Assembly (NCBI RefSeq): GCF_028292965.1
Contig: NZ_JAQGLG010000266.1
Location: 1 to 60,965, forward strand
Source of the DNA: Sphingomonas bacterium
GTDB lineage: Bacteria > Pseudomonadota > Alphaproteobacteria > Sphingomonadales > Sphingomonadaceae
Direction: 5' to 3'
DNA: 60,965 nt
Each line of letters begins with the position of its first letter. Position 1 is the first letter of the stretch. A program made the position numbers and the translations under genes. The notes beneath the pieces are model-generated. The model was not told the DNA's origin, did no database searches, and worked only from the letters and a program-made list of their open reading frames with translations. Positions 1 to 9,217 of this stretch are shown here, in pieces.

Positions 1-1748
1 ACCTTGTCGCCCTTGGGAAAGAGCAGCATCTTCTGACCCAGCGCCGCACCTTCGGTGAGGACGAAGTTGCTCGAGAAGTCGGTCGGCGCGTCATAGGACA
101 CCGGATTATAGTAGATGGTGACCGGCGCGACGGTGACCGTCGTAGGCGGCGCAAGCGGCGCGAAGATGATCGTCCCCCCGTTCACGCCGGGCCCGCTGCC
201 ATCTGCGCCCGCCATCAAGGTGAGACCGATGGGCAAACCGAGGCTCTGCGCCGGGATGGTGGTCCCGCGGGTCAGCGTGATCGCAGCGTCGATATGGACG
301 TCATGCCCGGCGCACAGGCGGATATTGCCGTCAGTGGTGGTGATCGCGTGGAAGACGCGGACATTCTGGCCCGCGCTGAGCGAGATGCTGCCATTGACCG
401 TGGTCAGGGCGGCATTGACGATCACGTCGCGGCCGCAACAAGCGACGATATTGCCCTTGGTCGCACTGATCGGAGCGTTGAGCACGACGTCGCGATAGGC
501 GTTCATCGTCAAGGTGGTCGGCGTGCCCGACGCACTCCAGGCGATCGCATCGTTGACGATGATGTCGCCATTGCCGGTGCTGGTGTCGCCCGGCAATGGC
601 ATCGTGCTGATCGTGATATTGTTGGTGACGAGCTGGGCCGAAAGCGTCGCGCCGGAGATGTTGCCGCCCGCGCCGACGATGAAGTCGGCGGGGTCGATCA
701 GCCAGGTGCCGGTCGCGCCGCGCGCCGCGACGGTGGTGACATGGGCATCGGTCGCCACGTTCACCGTCGCCGCGGACGTCTCGACGAACCCTCCATCCCC
801 CCCGTTCGCCGCGCTGGCGTCGAGGGTGCCGCCAAGGTTGACGGTACCGCTTTTCATGTCGCCCAGCAGCACGATCCTGCCGCCGCGATTTTCGAGCGTG
901 CGCGCCTCGATGATTCCGCTGTTGTTGACCACGGTGCCGAGCAGGTCGCCAGCCGCCTGCGCGGTCAGGATGACCTGGCCGCCATCGGCGCGGAGCAGGC
1001 CGCCATTCTCGATGAGCGCCCTGATGGCACCCTTGTCGACCGTGATGTTGAGCAGCCCGTCGCCGACGACATCGAGTGTGATCGCCTCGCCCGTGGCAAG
1101 CGCGACGGTGCCGAGATTGGCGCGGATCGTGCCACGGTTGTCGACGTGCGCGCCTAGCAGCGCGACATAGCCGCCATCGGCGGTGATCGTGCCGTCGTTG
1201 CGTACAGAACCACCGCTGCCGCTGAAGCTGTAATGTCCGGCCATGAAGTCGCTGTCGGACATGCCAAGCGTCGATGCCACCAGGCCGCCGACATCGACGT
1301 TCGCGCCCTTGCCAAAGACCACCCCGTTGGGATTGATCAGGAACACCTTGCCGTTGGCGCTGAGCGTGCCGAGAATGCTGCTCGCCTCCGGCCCGAGTAC
1401 GCGGTTGAGCGCGACGGCGCTGCTGTTGGGCTGCACGAACGCCACGCTGTCATTCGCGCCGATAGAGAAGCTCTGCCAGTTGAGCACCGCATTCTGGCTG
1501 GTCTGCTGGACGATGACGCTGCCTGAGCTGGTGGCGATCGTGGCACTGCCCGCGGCGACCGAGCCGCCTCCGGGAAGGACGGACGCCGAGGCCTGGGCCT
1601 CCGTCACCGGTTGCATACCATGATTCTGCGCCTCGGCCGAGGAAGCGAGCGCGATCGGTGTGGCGAGCCCGATCGTCGCGAAGGCGGCAAGTCTGGCGAG
1701 CGCGCTCGAGCCGAACAGGGCGCGACGGCAGCTGTTGACGTTATACAT
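1..1748 (-). CDS. TpsA-type filamentous haemagglutinin-like exoprotein, N-terminal part (truncated by window edge)
   Basis: I translated this from the minus strand, with ATG at 1748. The frame stays open to base 1, giving about 582 codons with the rest outside the window. A signal-peptide-like start (MYNVNSCRRALFG, then an Ala-rich hydrophobic stretch ending near SSAEAQ) leads into a TPS secretion domain carrying the diagnostic motif NPNGVVFGKGANVDVGG. After it come beta-helix-like repeats rich in Gly, Asn, Thr and Val. TpsA proteins are moved across the outer membrane by a TpsB partner; here that gene ends 55 bp upstream on the same strand. Whether this one is an adhesin, a haemolysin or a contact-dependent toxin cannot be told without the C-terminus. 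Confidence 0.85.
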   Translation of the reverse strand, partial: MYNVNSCRRALFGSSALARLAAFATIGLATPIALASSAEAQNHGMQPVTEAQASASVLPGGGSVAAGSATIATSSGSVIVQQTSQNAVLNWQSFSIGANDSVAFVQPNSSAVALNRVLGPEASSILGTLSANGKVFLINPNGVVFGKGANVDVGGLVASTLGMSDSDFMAGHYSFSGSGGSVRNDGTITADGGYVALLGAHVDNRGTIRANLGTVALATGEAITLDVVGDGLLNITVDKGAIRALIENGGLLRADGGQVILTAQAAGDLLGTVVNNSGIIEARTLENRGGRIVLLGDMKSGTVNLGGTLDASAANGGDGGFVETSAATVNVATDAHVTTVAARGATGTWLIDPADFIVGAGGNISGATLSAQLVTNNITISTMPLPGDTSTGNGDIIVNDAIAWSASGTPTTLTMNAYRDVVLNAPISATKGNIVACCGRDVIVNAALTTVNGSISLSAGQNVRVFHAITTTDGNIRLCAGHDVHIDAAITLTRGTTIPAQSLGLPIGLTLMAGADGSGPGVNGGTIIFAPLAPPTTVTVAPVTIYYNPVSYDAPTDFSSNFVLTEGAALGQKMLLFPKGDK

Positions 1749-1803
1749 GATGTGATCCTTCACGCGTCGGGGCGAAGCGCCCGGGGCATTTTTTGAGGGA
1801 ATG

Positions 1804-3468
1804 TCAGAACTGTTTCACGACCTGAAACCAGAAGCGTCCGGCCTTGTCTGGGGCCGATGTCGCCGGGCCCGTTCCCCATTTGCGCGCATAGCTCCCCCGG
1901 ACCAGCAGGCCCTGCGGCCCCGCCCAGTTCACGCCGGCACCATAGCCGGTACGGTGCGCGCCGTTCGGCCCGGCGAACCAGGGATCATGGGCATAACTGA
2001 CCGCGCCGGTGTCGACGAAGCCGACCAGTTCGAACCGGCCGGGAAGGCGGTGCGGGTCGCCGCCGAGCATGAGGCGAGCCTCGACCGTCGCGAGATAACC
2101 ACTGTCGCCGAACGCCTCGCCTTCGGGATAGGCGCGGACGCCATAGGCACCGCCGAGTTCCATCTTTTCCGAGCTGTCGAGATTGTCGAACGCATATTGG
2201 CCGCGCGCGGCAACATAGAGGGAGAAGGGGCCGGCAACCGACTGCAGTCGTGTGAAACTGCCCTGCAGCTTGTTGAACGTGCCCGCGCTATACGCGGTGG
2301 CGGCATCGATCGCTCGCTCCGGTGCGCTGCGAACGTCCAGGTTGCCGATCGTCCAGCTGAACGAATAGCTGCTCGCACCGCCGCCGCCTAGTATGTCGCG
2401 TGAATCCCCGGCCAGGCCGAGCGTCCCGGCCGTGACCCGCTTGTTCGAATCGGTCGCCACCGCGTCGAGCCTGTCGCGCAGCATCTTGTGGTCGAGATTG
2501 GCCAGCGCATAGAGGTTGGCGCGTCGCGAGCGGATCAGCGGATAGCTGCCGTAAACGCTGAAGATATCCGCGGTGCCGGTGCCGTCGAGCGCTTCGAACT
2601 CGCGCCCCAGCGCGTAGCGCAGATGGGCATAGGCAACGCCCAGCGTCACCGCGCCGACCGGCGCCTGATAAAAGGCGCGACCATAGGCCAGGGCGCCGTC
2701 CGACGCGAGCAGTCGCAGGCCGAGCTCGTCGCCGATGCCCAGCGGATTGTTGACGTTGATCGTTCCCCCCAAACGGTAGACGCCGGTATAGCGGCTGCCG
2801 GCATTATCGGCTTCCAGATTGCCGCTGATGCGCGGTCCGGGCACGACGTCGACGACGAGATCGGAGGTACCGACCGCGGTACCGGGCGCCAGCGTGCCTT
2901 TCACGCGGATGCCGGGAATGTCGGAAAGCAGCAGGAGGCGCCGCTCGAGCGGCGCGTTGGCGACGAGATCGCCCGAGTCCAGACCGCGCAGGATGCTTTT
3001 CGGAACGTGATTGGCGATGCGGGCCATGTCGCGCACCGTGACCGCGCCGTAGCGGCCCTCGACCACGTTTATGGCGACGACGCCGCCCTGCACGTCCTGC
3101 GCGGGCAGATAGGCCTGCGCCAGGATGTAGCCGCGCCGATGATAATAATCAGATATCCTAACGGCGAGTGCGCGCAGTTGCCGCAGCGTGAAGTCGCCGC
3201 CCGGGGCAAAAGCCGATGCGCGCAGCAGTTCGGGCTCGCCATAGGCGGTCTGGCCGGTGATGTGCAGCGTGTCGACGCGCACCGAAGGGCCTGCCTCCGC
3301 GGGCGCCGCGGGCGCCGGGCCGGGCGCGATATCGAGTTCGGGGGCGGGCTTCTGCGCCAGCGGGGGCTGTGGAAGTTGCTGGAGTTGGGTGCCAGCGCTG
3401 GGCACCTGCTGGGCATGTGCGGCGGCCGGCGCAAGAAGCGCGAACGCCAAGTAGCTCGACTTGTTCAT
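1804..3468 (-). CDS. TpsB/ShlB/FhaC-family outer-membrane two-partner secretion transporter
   Basis: 554 residues. It has a signal peptide (MNKSSYLAFALLAPAAAHAQ) and a Pro-rich linker. A POTRA region follows at roughly residues 60-140 (VDTLHITGQTAYGEPELL...VVEGRYGAV). The rest is a 16-strand-type beta-barrel ending in the aromatic terminus VVKQF, the usual BamA recognition signal. The family exports one cognate TpsA; the TpsA gene lies 55 bp downstream, so the two form a tpsB-tpsA operon. The start has an AT-rich promoter region upstream. I am confident of the family; the specific substrate class is not resolved. Confidence 0.9.
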   Translation of the reverse strand: MNKSSYLAFALLAPAAAHAQQVPSAGTQLQQLPQPPLAQKPAPELDIAPGPAPAAPAEAGPSVRVDTLHITGQTAYGEPELLRASAFAPGGDFTLRQLRALAVRISDYYHRRGYILAQAYLPAQDVQGGVVAINVVEGRYGAVTVRDMARIANHVPKSILRGLDSGDLVANAPLERRLLLLSDIPGIRVKGTLAPGTAVGTSDLVVDVVPGPRISGNLEADNAGSRYTGVYRLGGTINVNNPLGIGDELGLRLLASDGALAYGRAFYQAPVGAVTLGVAYAHLRYALGREFEALDGTGTADIFSVYGSYPLIRSRRANLYALANLDHKMLRDRLDAVATDSNKRVTAGTLGLAGDSRDILGGGGASSYSFSWTIGNLDVRSAPERAIDAATAYSAGTFNKLQGSFTRLQSVAGPFSLYVAARGQYAFDNLDSSEKMELGGAYGVRAYPEGEAFGDSGYLATVEARLMLGGDPHRLPGRFELVGFVDTGAVSYAHDPWFAGPNGAHRTGYGAGVNWAGPQGLLVRGSYARKWGTGPATSAPDKAGRFWFQVVKQF

Positions 3469-4115
3469 TATATCTCACATGCTGACGCGTCGTCGGGTCG
3501 TGACGCGACCCACGCAGCGGTGAGGAGCACACGTAACAAGATATCGAAAAATCGCTCCGGCTGTCAGCCTGGACGTATCGGCACGGCAAACCCCGCTCGA
3601 ATACACAAACCTTTGACGGTGCTATTAGTTCCGCAGCGTTTATATTATTGCTTTATAGGATCGATATTTATTATGTCATCGGATTTGACTTAAGATTTCG
3701 TTAAGAAAAATGTCACGATTCGCCAAATGGAAATAGGCAATATTATTTGCTATTATTCGATCGATTACGGCGGTTTTCAACAGTGATGGCAAATCATATG
3801 CTCATTTCAGTATCTGCTCGCATTGATCGATTGGCGGAGACATTCGAACAATTTGTCGGGTGCGCTGGCGTCGCCGGCGGCGCCCTCGGCCTCAACAACG
3901 CTTTCAGCTCGATCTGATCCCACGTGATCCTCCTCCATCTGGCAATCCCGGAGATGGAGGGGGCTTCCGGGTACCTGATGCTCCCCGATCAGCCAAGGTG
4001 CGCATGAAGCCGCCAGCGCTGGACAGATGCCGCTCGCACCAGCGACATGCGCGGCAGCGTCGCGGCGTGCTGATCGCTCGTCAGCGCCGCACTCACCTCT
4101 CCCGCTGATTCAGGG
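3469..4115. other. AT-rich gene-poor region upstream of the two-partner secretion operon
   Basis: Roughly 3590-3830 is much richer in A+T than its surroundings, with runs such as TTTATATTATTGC and AATATTATTTGC. It lies just upstream of tpsB and probably holds its promoter. No convincing ORF was found here. Such islands in a GC-rich genome often mark horizontally acquired or silenced surface-protein loci, but that is inference. Confidence 0.4.
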
Positions 4116-4292
4116 TTACAGATTCAAGCTACCCGGCGCTTCGCTGCTCACCAACTTTCTGATTTCAGCTATACCGTCGAGGCCAAGCGTCTCCGGCACA
4201 TCGATGAACTCGAAAACGTCCAGCCTTCTCTCGCCCAATTCATAGCGAGACGAACTGCTGTGGCCTGCCCAGGCGCCGGGCGACATACGCAT
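4116..4292 (-). CDS. possible 58-residue small protein
   Basis: A minus-strand ORF runs from ATG at 4292 (an in-frame ATG also at 4286) to TAA at 4116. The product has a charged, coding-like composition, for example RRLDVFEFIDVPETLGLDG, quite unlike the Arg/Pro-rich shadow frames around it. I do not recognise it and there is no strong ribosome binding site. It could be a remnant of a longer gene. Confidence 0.25.
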   Translation of the reverse strand: MRMSPGAWAGHSSSSRYELGERRLDVFEFIDVPETLGLDGIAEIRKLVSSEAPGSLNL

Positions 4293-4408
4293 GATTCAGC
4301 CCTGCACTACTGCGCGCGCTGATCGGCATTGCAAGCGTCCGCCGATAGCGCACGTCAGAAATTCCCTTTCTCATCGTCGTGCGTTCATCCTCCCCGAGGA
4401 TGTAGGAC

Positions 4409-4615
4409 ATGCGCCGGGGCGGGCGTGGCCACCGTCCTCATGCTCGCAGCGTGCAAGCCCGCCGCGACTCCGACAGCGGAGCCGACCGTCGCAGTCGCTG
4501 CCGCAGTCGGCTTCAACGCCACCGATGAGGCCGTAATCAATACCGACGCCCTAGCGCGCCTGCAGAGGCGGACCACGTGTTCGGTTACACCCCCATCAAA
4601 TTCGTCGAACTGTAA
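4409..4615 (+). pseudogene. possible decayed small lipoprotein gene
   Basis: An ATG at 4409 with GAGGA upstream begins MRRGG. After a one-base shift, the frame reads VATVLMLAACKPAATP, a textbook lipoprotein signal with a lipobox (LAAC). That frame continues as VAVAAAVGFNATDEAVINTD. A further shift would give a natural-looking C-terminus (ADHVFGYTPIKFVEL, then TAA at 4613). Two frame changes over about 200 bp suggest a broken gene. Function is unknown. Confidence 0.25.
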
Positions 4616-4960
4616 TTTTTCGTCTTTGCGATAGGCGCAGCGAGCGTCGGCAACTGGAGCGCCTCCTGCCCGGCAGCTTCGCGGTGGGCGGGACCCAATG
4701 GCGGACAATCGCAGCCGGTTTCCCGCCTCCAGATAACGGACTTTTATTCACCTTCCGATTTAGGCTTGCATTCGCTCAGACGAATGTCTGGTTAGGGCAG
4801 GGGCCGCCGAAAACTGCCGTTCCGAGACCGCTTATCTCGCGGGTGTGCGCCATGCCAATAGTCGGACGACGGCTCCAACGCCGCTGATGTGGAAAACCAC
4901 AATAGGTGATCTTGCTGCGCGCGTTCATCTACGAGACCGCAGCAACGCAGGGCGATCGAT

Positions 4961-5092
4961 ATGAAGCAGATGCTCCAGCGAAGTTTCAGGCCACTCTTCA
5001 ACGTCAATCCACGATTGCTCGTCGGCGGCGGGATTCTCGGTATGATGGTCGTGGGGGAGGCGGCGTTCGCCTACGGCGCCAATCTGGTTTAA
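4961..5092 (+). CDS. possible 43-residue single-pass membrane protein
   Basis: The ORF starts MKQMLQRSFRPLFNVNPRLL, continues with a Gly/Ile/Met/Val-rich hydrophobic segment of about 16 residues, and ends AYGANLV. This positive-then-hydrophobic layout fits a small inner-membrane protein or a short exported peptide. It lies 125 bp upstream of the fixL-like gene on the same strand. No family is recognised and the ribosome binding site is weak. Confidence 0.35.
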   Translation: MKQMLQRSFRPLFNVNPRLLVGGGILGMMVVGEAAFAYGANLV

Positions 5093-5217
5093 CAGGAAGC
5101 TCGCCGGTTGCCTGTTTCTGCACTCGGGCCGATGTCGGCCGCGCAGGATCCGTCGACAGAAGGCGGATGCGTTGAAGATGCCTCCAATATGCCGCGGCCC
5201 ATATCAGCCCTGCTCGC

Positions 5218-6768
5218 ATGACAGGCGGAGGGATCGACGTGCCATCATCGCCTGAGACCGCTGCGCGCCGCCAAGCCGTGATGGCGGAGGAACTGGGCCT
5301 GCTCATCGACGGTGCGACCAACTATGCGATCTACATGCTCGATCCCCAGGGGCGGGTGACGATTTGGAACCGGGGTGCGGAGCGCATCAAGGGCTGGACG
5401 GAGGCCGAAATCATCGGCCGCAATTTCGAGATATTCTATACGCCGGAGGATATCGCGGCCGGCAAGCCGGCAAAGGACCTCACGCGTGCCAACGCCGAAA
5501 GCCGCGTCGAGGAAGAGAGCTGGCGTATCCGCAAGGACGGCTCCGAATTTCTCGCCAGCGTGACGATCACGGCGCTGCGCGACGACGCCGGCGCGCTTCG
5601 CGGTTTCGGCAAGGTGATCCGCGACATTACCGACCATAAGGCGGCCGAAGCCGCTGTCGCGCGCCGCGAGCACCATCTGCGATCGATCCTCGCGACTGTG
5701 CCCGACGCGATGATTGTGATGGACGAGCGCGGCACTGTCGCCTCGTTCAGCGCCGCGGCCGAGCGCGTGTTCGGCTACTCGGAGGCCGAGGTCATCGGGC
5801 GCAATGTAAGCATGCTGATGCCCGAGGCGGATAGGGGAGCTCATGACGATCATCTTAAGGTGTATCTCGCGACCGGCGTTCGTCACGTTATCGGCAGCGT
5901 CCGCAGTGCGACGGCATTGCGGCGCAGCGGTGAATCCTTCCCCATCGAATTGGCCGTCGGGGAGGTATCGATCGGCGGCGAACGCATCTTCACCGGCTTC
6001 ATTCGTGATATGACCAGCCGGCTGGAGACGGACCGGCAGATGCGTGAGCTCCAGTCGGAACTCCTCCACGTCTCTCGCGTCAGCGCGATGGGGACGATGG
6101 CATCCACGCTCGCGCATGAAATCAATCAGCCGCTGACCGCAATTGCCAATTATCTCGAAACAGCCCGTGACATGATCGGGGAGGGTGACGGCGGATTGCT
6201 CGGCGAGGTCGCTGAGGCGCTCGACCTCGCAGCCGCTCAATCACTCAGGGCAGGGAACATCGTCCGCCGGCTCCGCGCCTTCGTGGATGGCGGCGAAACG
6301 GGATTCCAGGTCGCGCGCCTCGACGAGCTGGTGGGAGAGGCAACGAGTCTCGGACTGCTTGGCGCTCACGAGGCGGGGGTGACTGTCACGATGACCATCG
6401 CAGCCGGGCTCGATCGGGTCCTGGTCGACCGGGTGCAGATCCAGCAGGTCCTGGTGAACCTGATCCGCAATGCCATCCAGTCGATGAGTGGGTCGGTGCG
6501 GAAGGAACTCACCATCGCAACCGCCCCCGACAGGGACGGCTGGGTCAAGGTGACGGTGGCCGACACGGGCATCGGAATCGACCCGGCCGTTCGTGAGCGC
6601 CTGTTCGAGGCATTCGCCACCACGAAGGAGGACGGCATGGGCCTCGGCCTTTCGATCTGCCGCACGATCATCGAGGCGCATGGCGGTCGCATCTGGGCGG
6701 AGGAGGTGCAGGGGGGCGGTGCTGTCTTCCATTTCTGTGTCCCTCTCGCCGGAGAAGAAAATGCCTGA
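5218..6768 (+). CDS. fixL: FixL-like PAS-PAS sensor histidine kinase (probable haem/oxygen sensor)
   Basis: 516 residues with no obvious membrane segments. The order is PAS 1 (about 25-145), PAS 2 (about 150-270), a HisKA dimerisation helix with phospho-acceptor His300 (STLAHEINQPL), and an HATPase domain with N, G1 and G2 boxes (NLIRNAIQSM, DTGIGI, GMGLGLSICR). PAS 2 aligns with the rhizobial FixL haem PAS: VRHVIGSVR places His223 at the proximal haem ligand, and FPIELAVGE matches. It would therefore bind haem, lose kinase activity when oxygen binds, and phosphorylate the adjacent FixJ. The stop overlaps the fixJ start by 8 nt, so the pair is co-translated. Oxygen sensing is inferred from the conserved His. 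Confidence 0.88.
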   Translation: MTGGGIDVPSSPETAARRQAVMAEELGLLIDGATNYAIYMLDPQGRVTIWNRGAERIKGWTEAEIIGRNFEIFYTPEDIAAGKPAKDLTRANAESRVEEESWRIRKDGSEFLASVTITALRDDAGALRGFGKVIRDITDHKAAEAAVARREHHLRSILATVPDAMIVMDERGTVASFSAAAERVFGYSEAEVIGRNVSMLMPEADRGAHDDHLKVYLATGVRHVIGSVRSATALRRSGESFPIELAVGEVSIGGERIFTGFIRDMTSRLETDRQMRELQSELLHVSRVSAMGTMASTLAHEINQPLTAIANYLETARDMIGEGDGGLLGEVAEALDLAAAQSLRAGNIVRRLRAFVDGGETGFQVARLDELVGEATSLGLLGAHEAGVTVTMTIAAGLDRVLVDRVQIQQVLVNLIRNAIQSMSGSVRKELTIATAPDRDGWVKVTVADTGIGIDPAVRERLFEAFATTKEDGMGLGLSICRTIIEAHGGRIWAEEVQGGGAVFHFCVPLAGEENA

Positions 6769-7384
6769 CACAGAACGTACCGTTCATATCGTCGATGACG
6801 ACGAGGCGATCCGCCAGTCGATCGGGTTCCTCCTGCGCAAGGCCGGGTTCAAGGTTATCGTATACCCGTCCGGCACCGACTTTCTGAAGACAGTGAGTCG
6901 CGACCTGCGAGGGTGCGTCCTGCTGGATGTGCGAATGCCTGGTCTCGACGGTCTTGAGGTGCAGGACCGGATGTCGCAATTGGGTATCACGCTGCCGATC
7001 GTCATGCTGACCGGGCACGGCGACGTAACGCTCGCGGTGCGGGCTATCAAGGCGGGTGCAATCGAGTTCATCGAAAAGCCGTTCGAGCGCAGCGCGCTGC
7101 TCGCTGCGATAGACGAAGCACTTCGCCATGCCGCGCGCGACGAGCGCGGGCATCTCGCCTTGGCCGACGCGGTAACAAGACTGGCCGTGTTGACCGCACG
7201 CGAGCGCGACGTTCTCGGCGGGCTGGTCCTCGGACGGCCGAACAAGCTGATCGCCTTCGATCTCGGCATCGCCACGCGGACCGTCGAAGTTCATCGCGCG
7301 AACCTGATGGAAAAGCTTAACGCGAGAAGTTTGTCGGACGTCCTCAGGATCGCCTTTGCCGCCGGTCTGGGCGAGCGCGACTGA
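6761..7384 (+). CDS. fixJ: FixJ-family response regulator (REC + LuxR-type HTH)
   Basis: 207 residues. The receiver domain has the acidic pocket (HIVDDDEAIRQS), phospho-acceptor Asp (LLDVRMPG), switch Thr (MLTGHGD) and Lys (EKPFE). The C-terminal HTH, LTARERDVLGGLVLGRPNKLIAFDLGIATRTVEVHR (shown here only by its first and last residues: LTARERDV to RTVEVHR), is the FixJ/NarL type. It acts as a phosphorylation-dependent activator. The ATG at 6761 lies inside the end of fixL and has GGAG in GGAGAAGAAA upstream. It is the best candidate to bind the repeated 20-bp element found upstream of several operons in this island. Confidence 0.9.
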   Translation: MPDTERTVHIVDDDEAIRQSIGFLLRKAGFKVIVYPSGTDFLKTVSRDLRGCVLLDVRMPGLDGLEVQDRMSQLGITLPIVMLTGHGDVTLAVRAIKAGAIEFIEKPFERSALLAAIDEALRHAARDERGHLALADAVTRLAVLTARERDVLGGLVLGRPNKLIAFDLGIATRTVEVHRANLMEKLNARSLSDVLRIAFAAGLGERD

Positions 7385-7458
7385 CGAGGTCACCCCTCGC
7401 CTTCTACGTACAGACAGCGGCCTGCACCCATGGCATCGCTGTGTCACAAGGACATTTG

Positions 7459-7878
7459 ATGACACAGCAGAACCGTTCCCCGTCGATCGAAAGCATCGGC
7501 GTCTCGCTCGTCGACGGGGATGCGGACGTGCGCCACGCCCGCCAGTTGATGTTGCGGTCGGAGAATTACGACGTCCGATCCTATCCCACCTGCGCCGCGC
7601 TTCTCGCCGACCCCAGGTCGAGAGACTATCCGTGCATCGTCATCGATATCGAGATGCGAAAAAGCGATGGCCTGGAGCTTTTACGGCAGATGCGTGCAAC
7701 CGGATGGCGCGGAAAGGCCATTCTGCTAGACGGGGACGACCATGACGGCGCAGTGGCTGCGGAGGCACGGTTGCACGGCGACCGAATCTTCGATCGTGCG
7801 ATCGGCGATCGCCCCCTGATGGCAGCTATCGCCGCGTCGGTCGATCGAGGGTGGGGCGACTGGAACGCACAAGGGTAG
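7459..7878 (+). CDS. degenerate response-regulator receiver domain protein
   Basis: 139 residues made of one receiver fold with no output domain. The phospho-acceptor Asp survives (CIVIDIEMRKSDGLELL), and the first acidic pair is reduced to VDGDAD. The usual Thr/Ser switch and the Lys-Pro motif are missing: KAILLDGDDHD and FDRAIGDRP stand in their place. It sits between fixJ and an HWE kinase on the same strand. It may be a phosphate sink or adaptor in this signalling cluster. ATG at 7459 is chosen because the upstream GTG has no ribosome site. Confidence 0.7.
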   Translation: MTQQNRSPSIESIGVSLVDGDADVRHARQLMLRSENYDVRSYPTCAALLADPRSRDYPCIVIDIEMRKSDGLELLRQMRATGWRGKAILLDGDDHDGAVAAEARLHGDRIFDRAIGDRPLMAAIAASVDRGWGDWNAQG

Positions 7879-8052
7879 CGCCCGAACCATCGCCTGCCGC
7901 ACGTCGTCGGTGGTTGCGACCGGCTTCGCGCTTACCCGGGCGCCTGGCATCGAACGGCCACGCGTAATTTGCAAAGTTAATGGGAGGATCAGGTCATTCC
8001 CCAAGCGCTGGACTATTGTGAGCCGCCGCTTTGGGGCGCCAAGCGGCTGCGC

Positions 8053-9003
8053 TTGGCTGTCGACGCTGCCGGGATCGCACTATGGTCCTGGAACATCGAC
8101 CGTGACACGATCGAGATGGACCAGCGTGGTTTCGATCTGTGGCAGGTTCCTCCCAGCAATTCCGTAAGTTTCGAGAATCTATCGCTTCATATCCATCCCG
8201 CTGATCGTGCGCCGGTACGGGCTGCATTCGCCGCCGCGCGCGGCGCGACGGGCGCCTATGACGTGGATTTCCGCGTCATGATCGGCGACGATATCCGCTG
8301 GGTATCCGCCCGCGGTGAAGGTGGCCATGCGGCCATCCTTGATAGCGTTATGTTCGGCATCTTCCTCGACGTGAGCGAGCGAAAGCGGGCCGAAGAAAGC
8401 CACGACCTGCTGGCCGGTGAAATGAGCCACCGCGTGAAGAACCTGCTGGCGATCGCCTGCGGTCTTACCGAAATAACGTCACGATCGGCGAGCTCCGCGC
8501 CGGAAATGGCGCGTGATCTGACCCACAGGTTCACGGCGCTTGGCCGCGCGCACGACCTCGTGCGTCCGGTGCCGGGCGCGGGAGAAAAAGACGTGCTGTT
8601 AGACGATCTGCTTGCCGTACTCCTCGCTCCCTATGCTGGCTCGGCGTCGATCGCCGATCGCGTTCGCGTGACGATGCCGAGAGTGGTGGTCGGCGAGCGA
8701 TCCGCGACAGCACTGGCCCTCATCGTCCATGAACTGGCAACCAACTCGTTGAAGCACGGCGCGCTGTCCGCGGCGAGCGGCGGGCTGGACATTTCCTGTC
8801 ACGTCGATGGACCGACCCTCGAGCTTCTTTGGTCGGAACGGGGCGGTCCGGCCATCGTCGCGCCCACAGGACCGGCCGGCTATGGCAGCAAATTGATCAG
8901 GCGCACGATCTGCGGCCAGCTTGGCGGATCGATCGACTATGACTGGTCCGGCGACGGCGTCGTCATCAGCCTGCGCATCAATCCGCAAATGCTGGTCACC
9001 TGA
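8053..9003 (+). CDS. PAS domain HWE-family sensor histidine kinase
   Basis: 316 residues from a TTG. A PAS domain (about 5-115) is followed by the HWE-type H box EMSHRVKNLLA and the N box HELATNSLKHGAL, then a short ATPase domain (GYGSKLIRRTI). These kinases are cytoplasmic and usually regulate general stress or light responses in alphaproteobacteria. The reading frame stays open about 20 codons upstream, and GGGAGG precedes an ATT near 7996, so the real start may be a rare ATT. Its place after fixLJ and the receiver protein suggests a shared signalling network. Confidence 0.85.
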   Translation: MAVDAAGIALWSWNIDRDTIEMDQRGFDLWQVPPSNSVSFENLSLHIHPADRAPVRAAFAAARGATGAYDVDFRVMIGDDIRWVSARGEGGHAAILDSVMFGIFLDVSERKRAEESHDLLAGEMSHRVKNLLAIACGLTEITSRSASSAPEMARDLTHRFTALGRAHDLVRPVPGAGEKDVLLDDLLAVLLAPYAGSASIADRVRVTMPRVVVGERSATALALIVHELATNSLKHGALSAASGGLDISCHVDGPTLELLWSERGGPAIVAPTGPAGYGSKLIRRTICGQLGGSIDYDWSGDGVVISLRINPQMLVT

Positions 9004-9052
9004 AGCGTCGGCGTCGAACAGAATTTGCGCTGTCCAGAAAAATTTCACTGAT

Positions 9053-9072
9053 CTGCGTAGTTTCCGACGCTG
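9053..9072 (+). promoter_or_regulatory. copy 1 of a repeated 20-bp element, upstream of the BON gene
   Basis: CTGCGTAGTTTCCGACGCTG, centred about 155 bp before the BON-domain start. It belongs to a set with core GGTA(G/T)TT(T/C)CCGA found before six transcription units in this island. A FixJ-type activator is the inferred binder. Confidence 0.5.
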
Positions 9073-9217
9073 CCCATGATCCTGCGTTGCGCTCATCACC
9101 GCAAAACTGGGTCCGGCGATTGGAGGGCGGAACGCGCCAACGACGGTCCCGGCGCCTATCGGAGCATCTGCTCGAGCGTTTCGACAGCTGCTTAAGCCCC
9201 CAGTCACAGGAGCTCTT

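Noticed and set aside
2488..3693. 401-codon plus-strand ORF opposite tpsB
   Set aside because: Antisense shadow of a well-supported transporter gene; no recognisable domain.
3700..3850. FNR/FixK-type palindrome (TTGAT-N4-ATCAA)
   Set aside because: TTGATCGATTGG near 3823 is only half of the palindrome; no full site was found here or elsewhere in the window.
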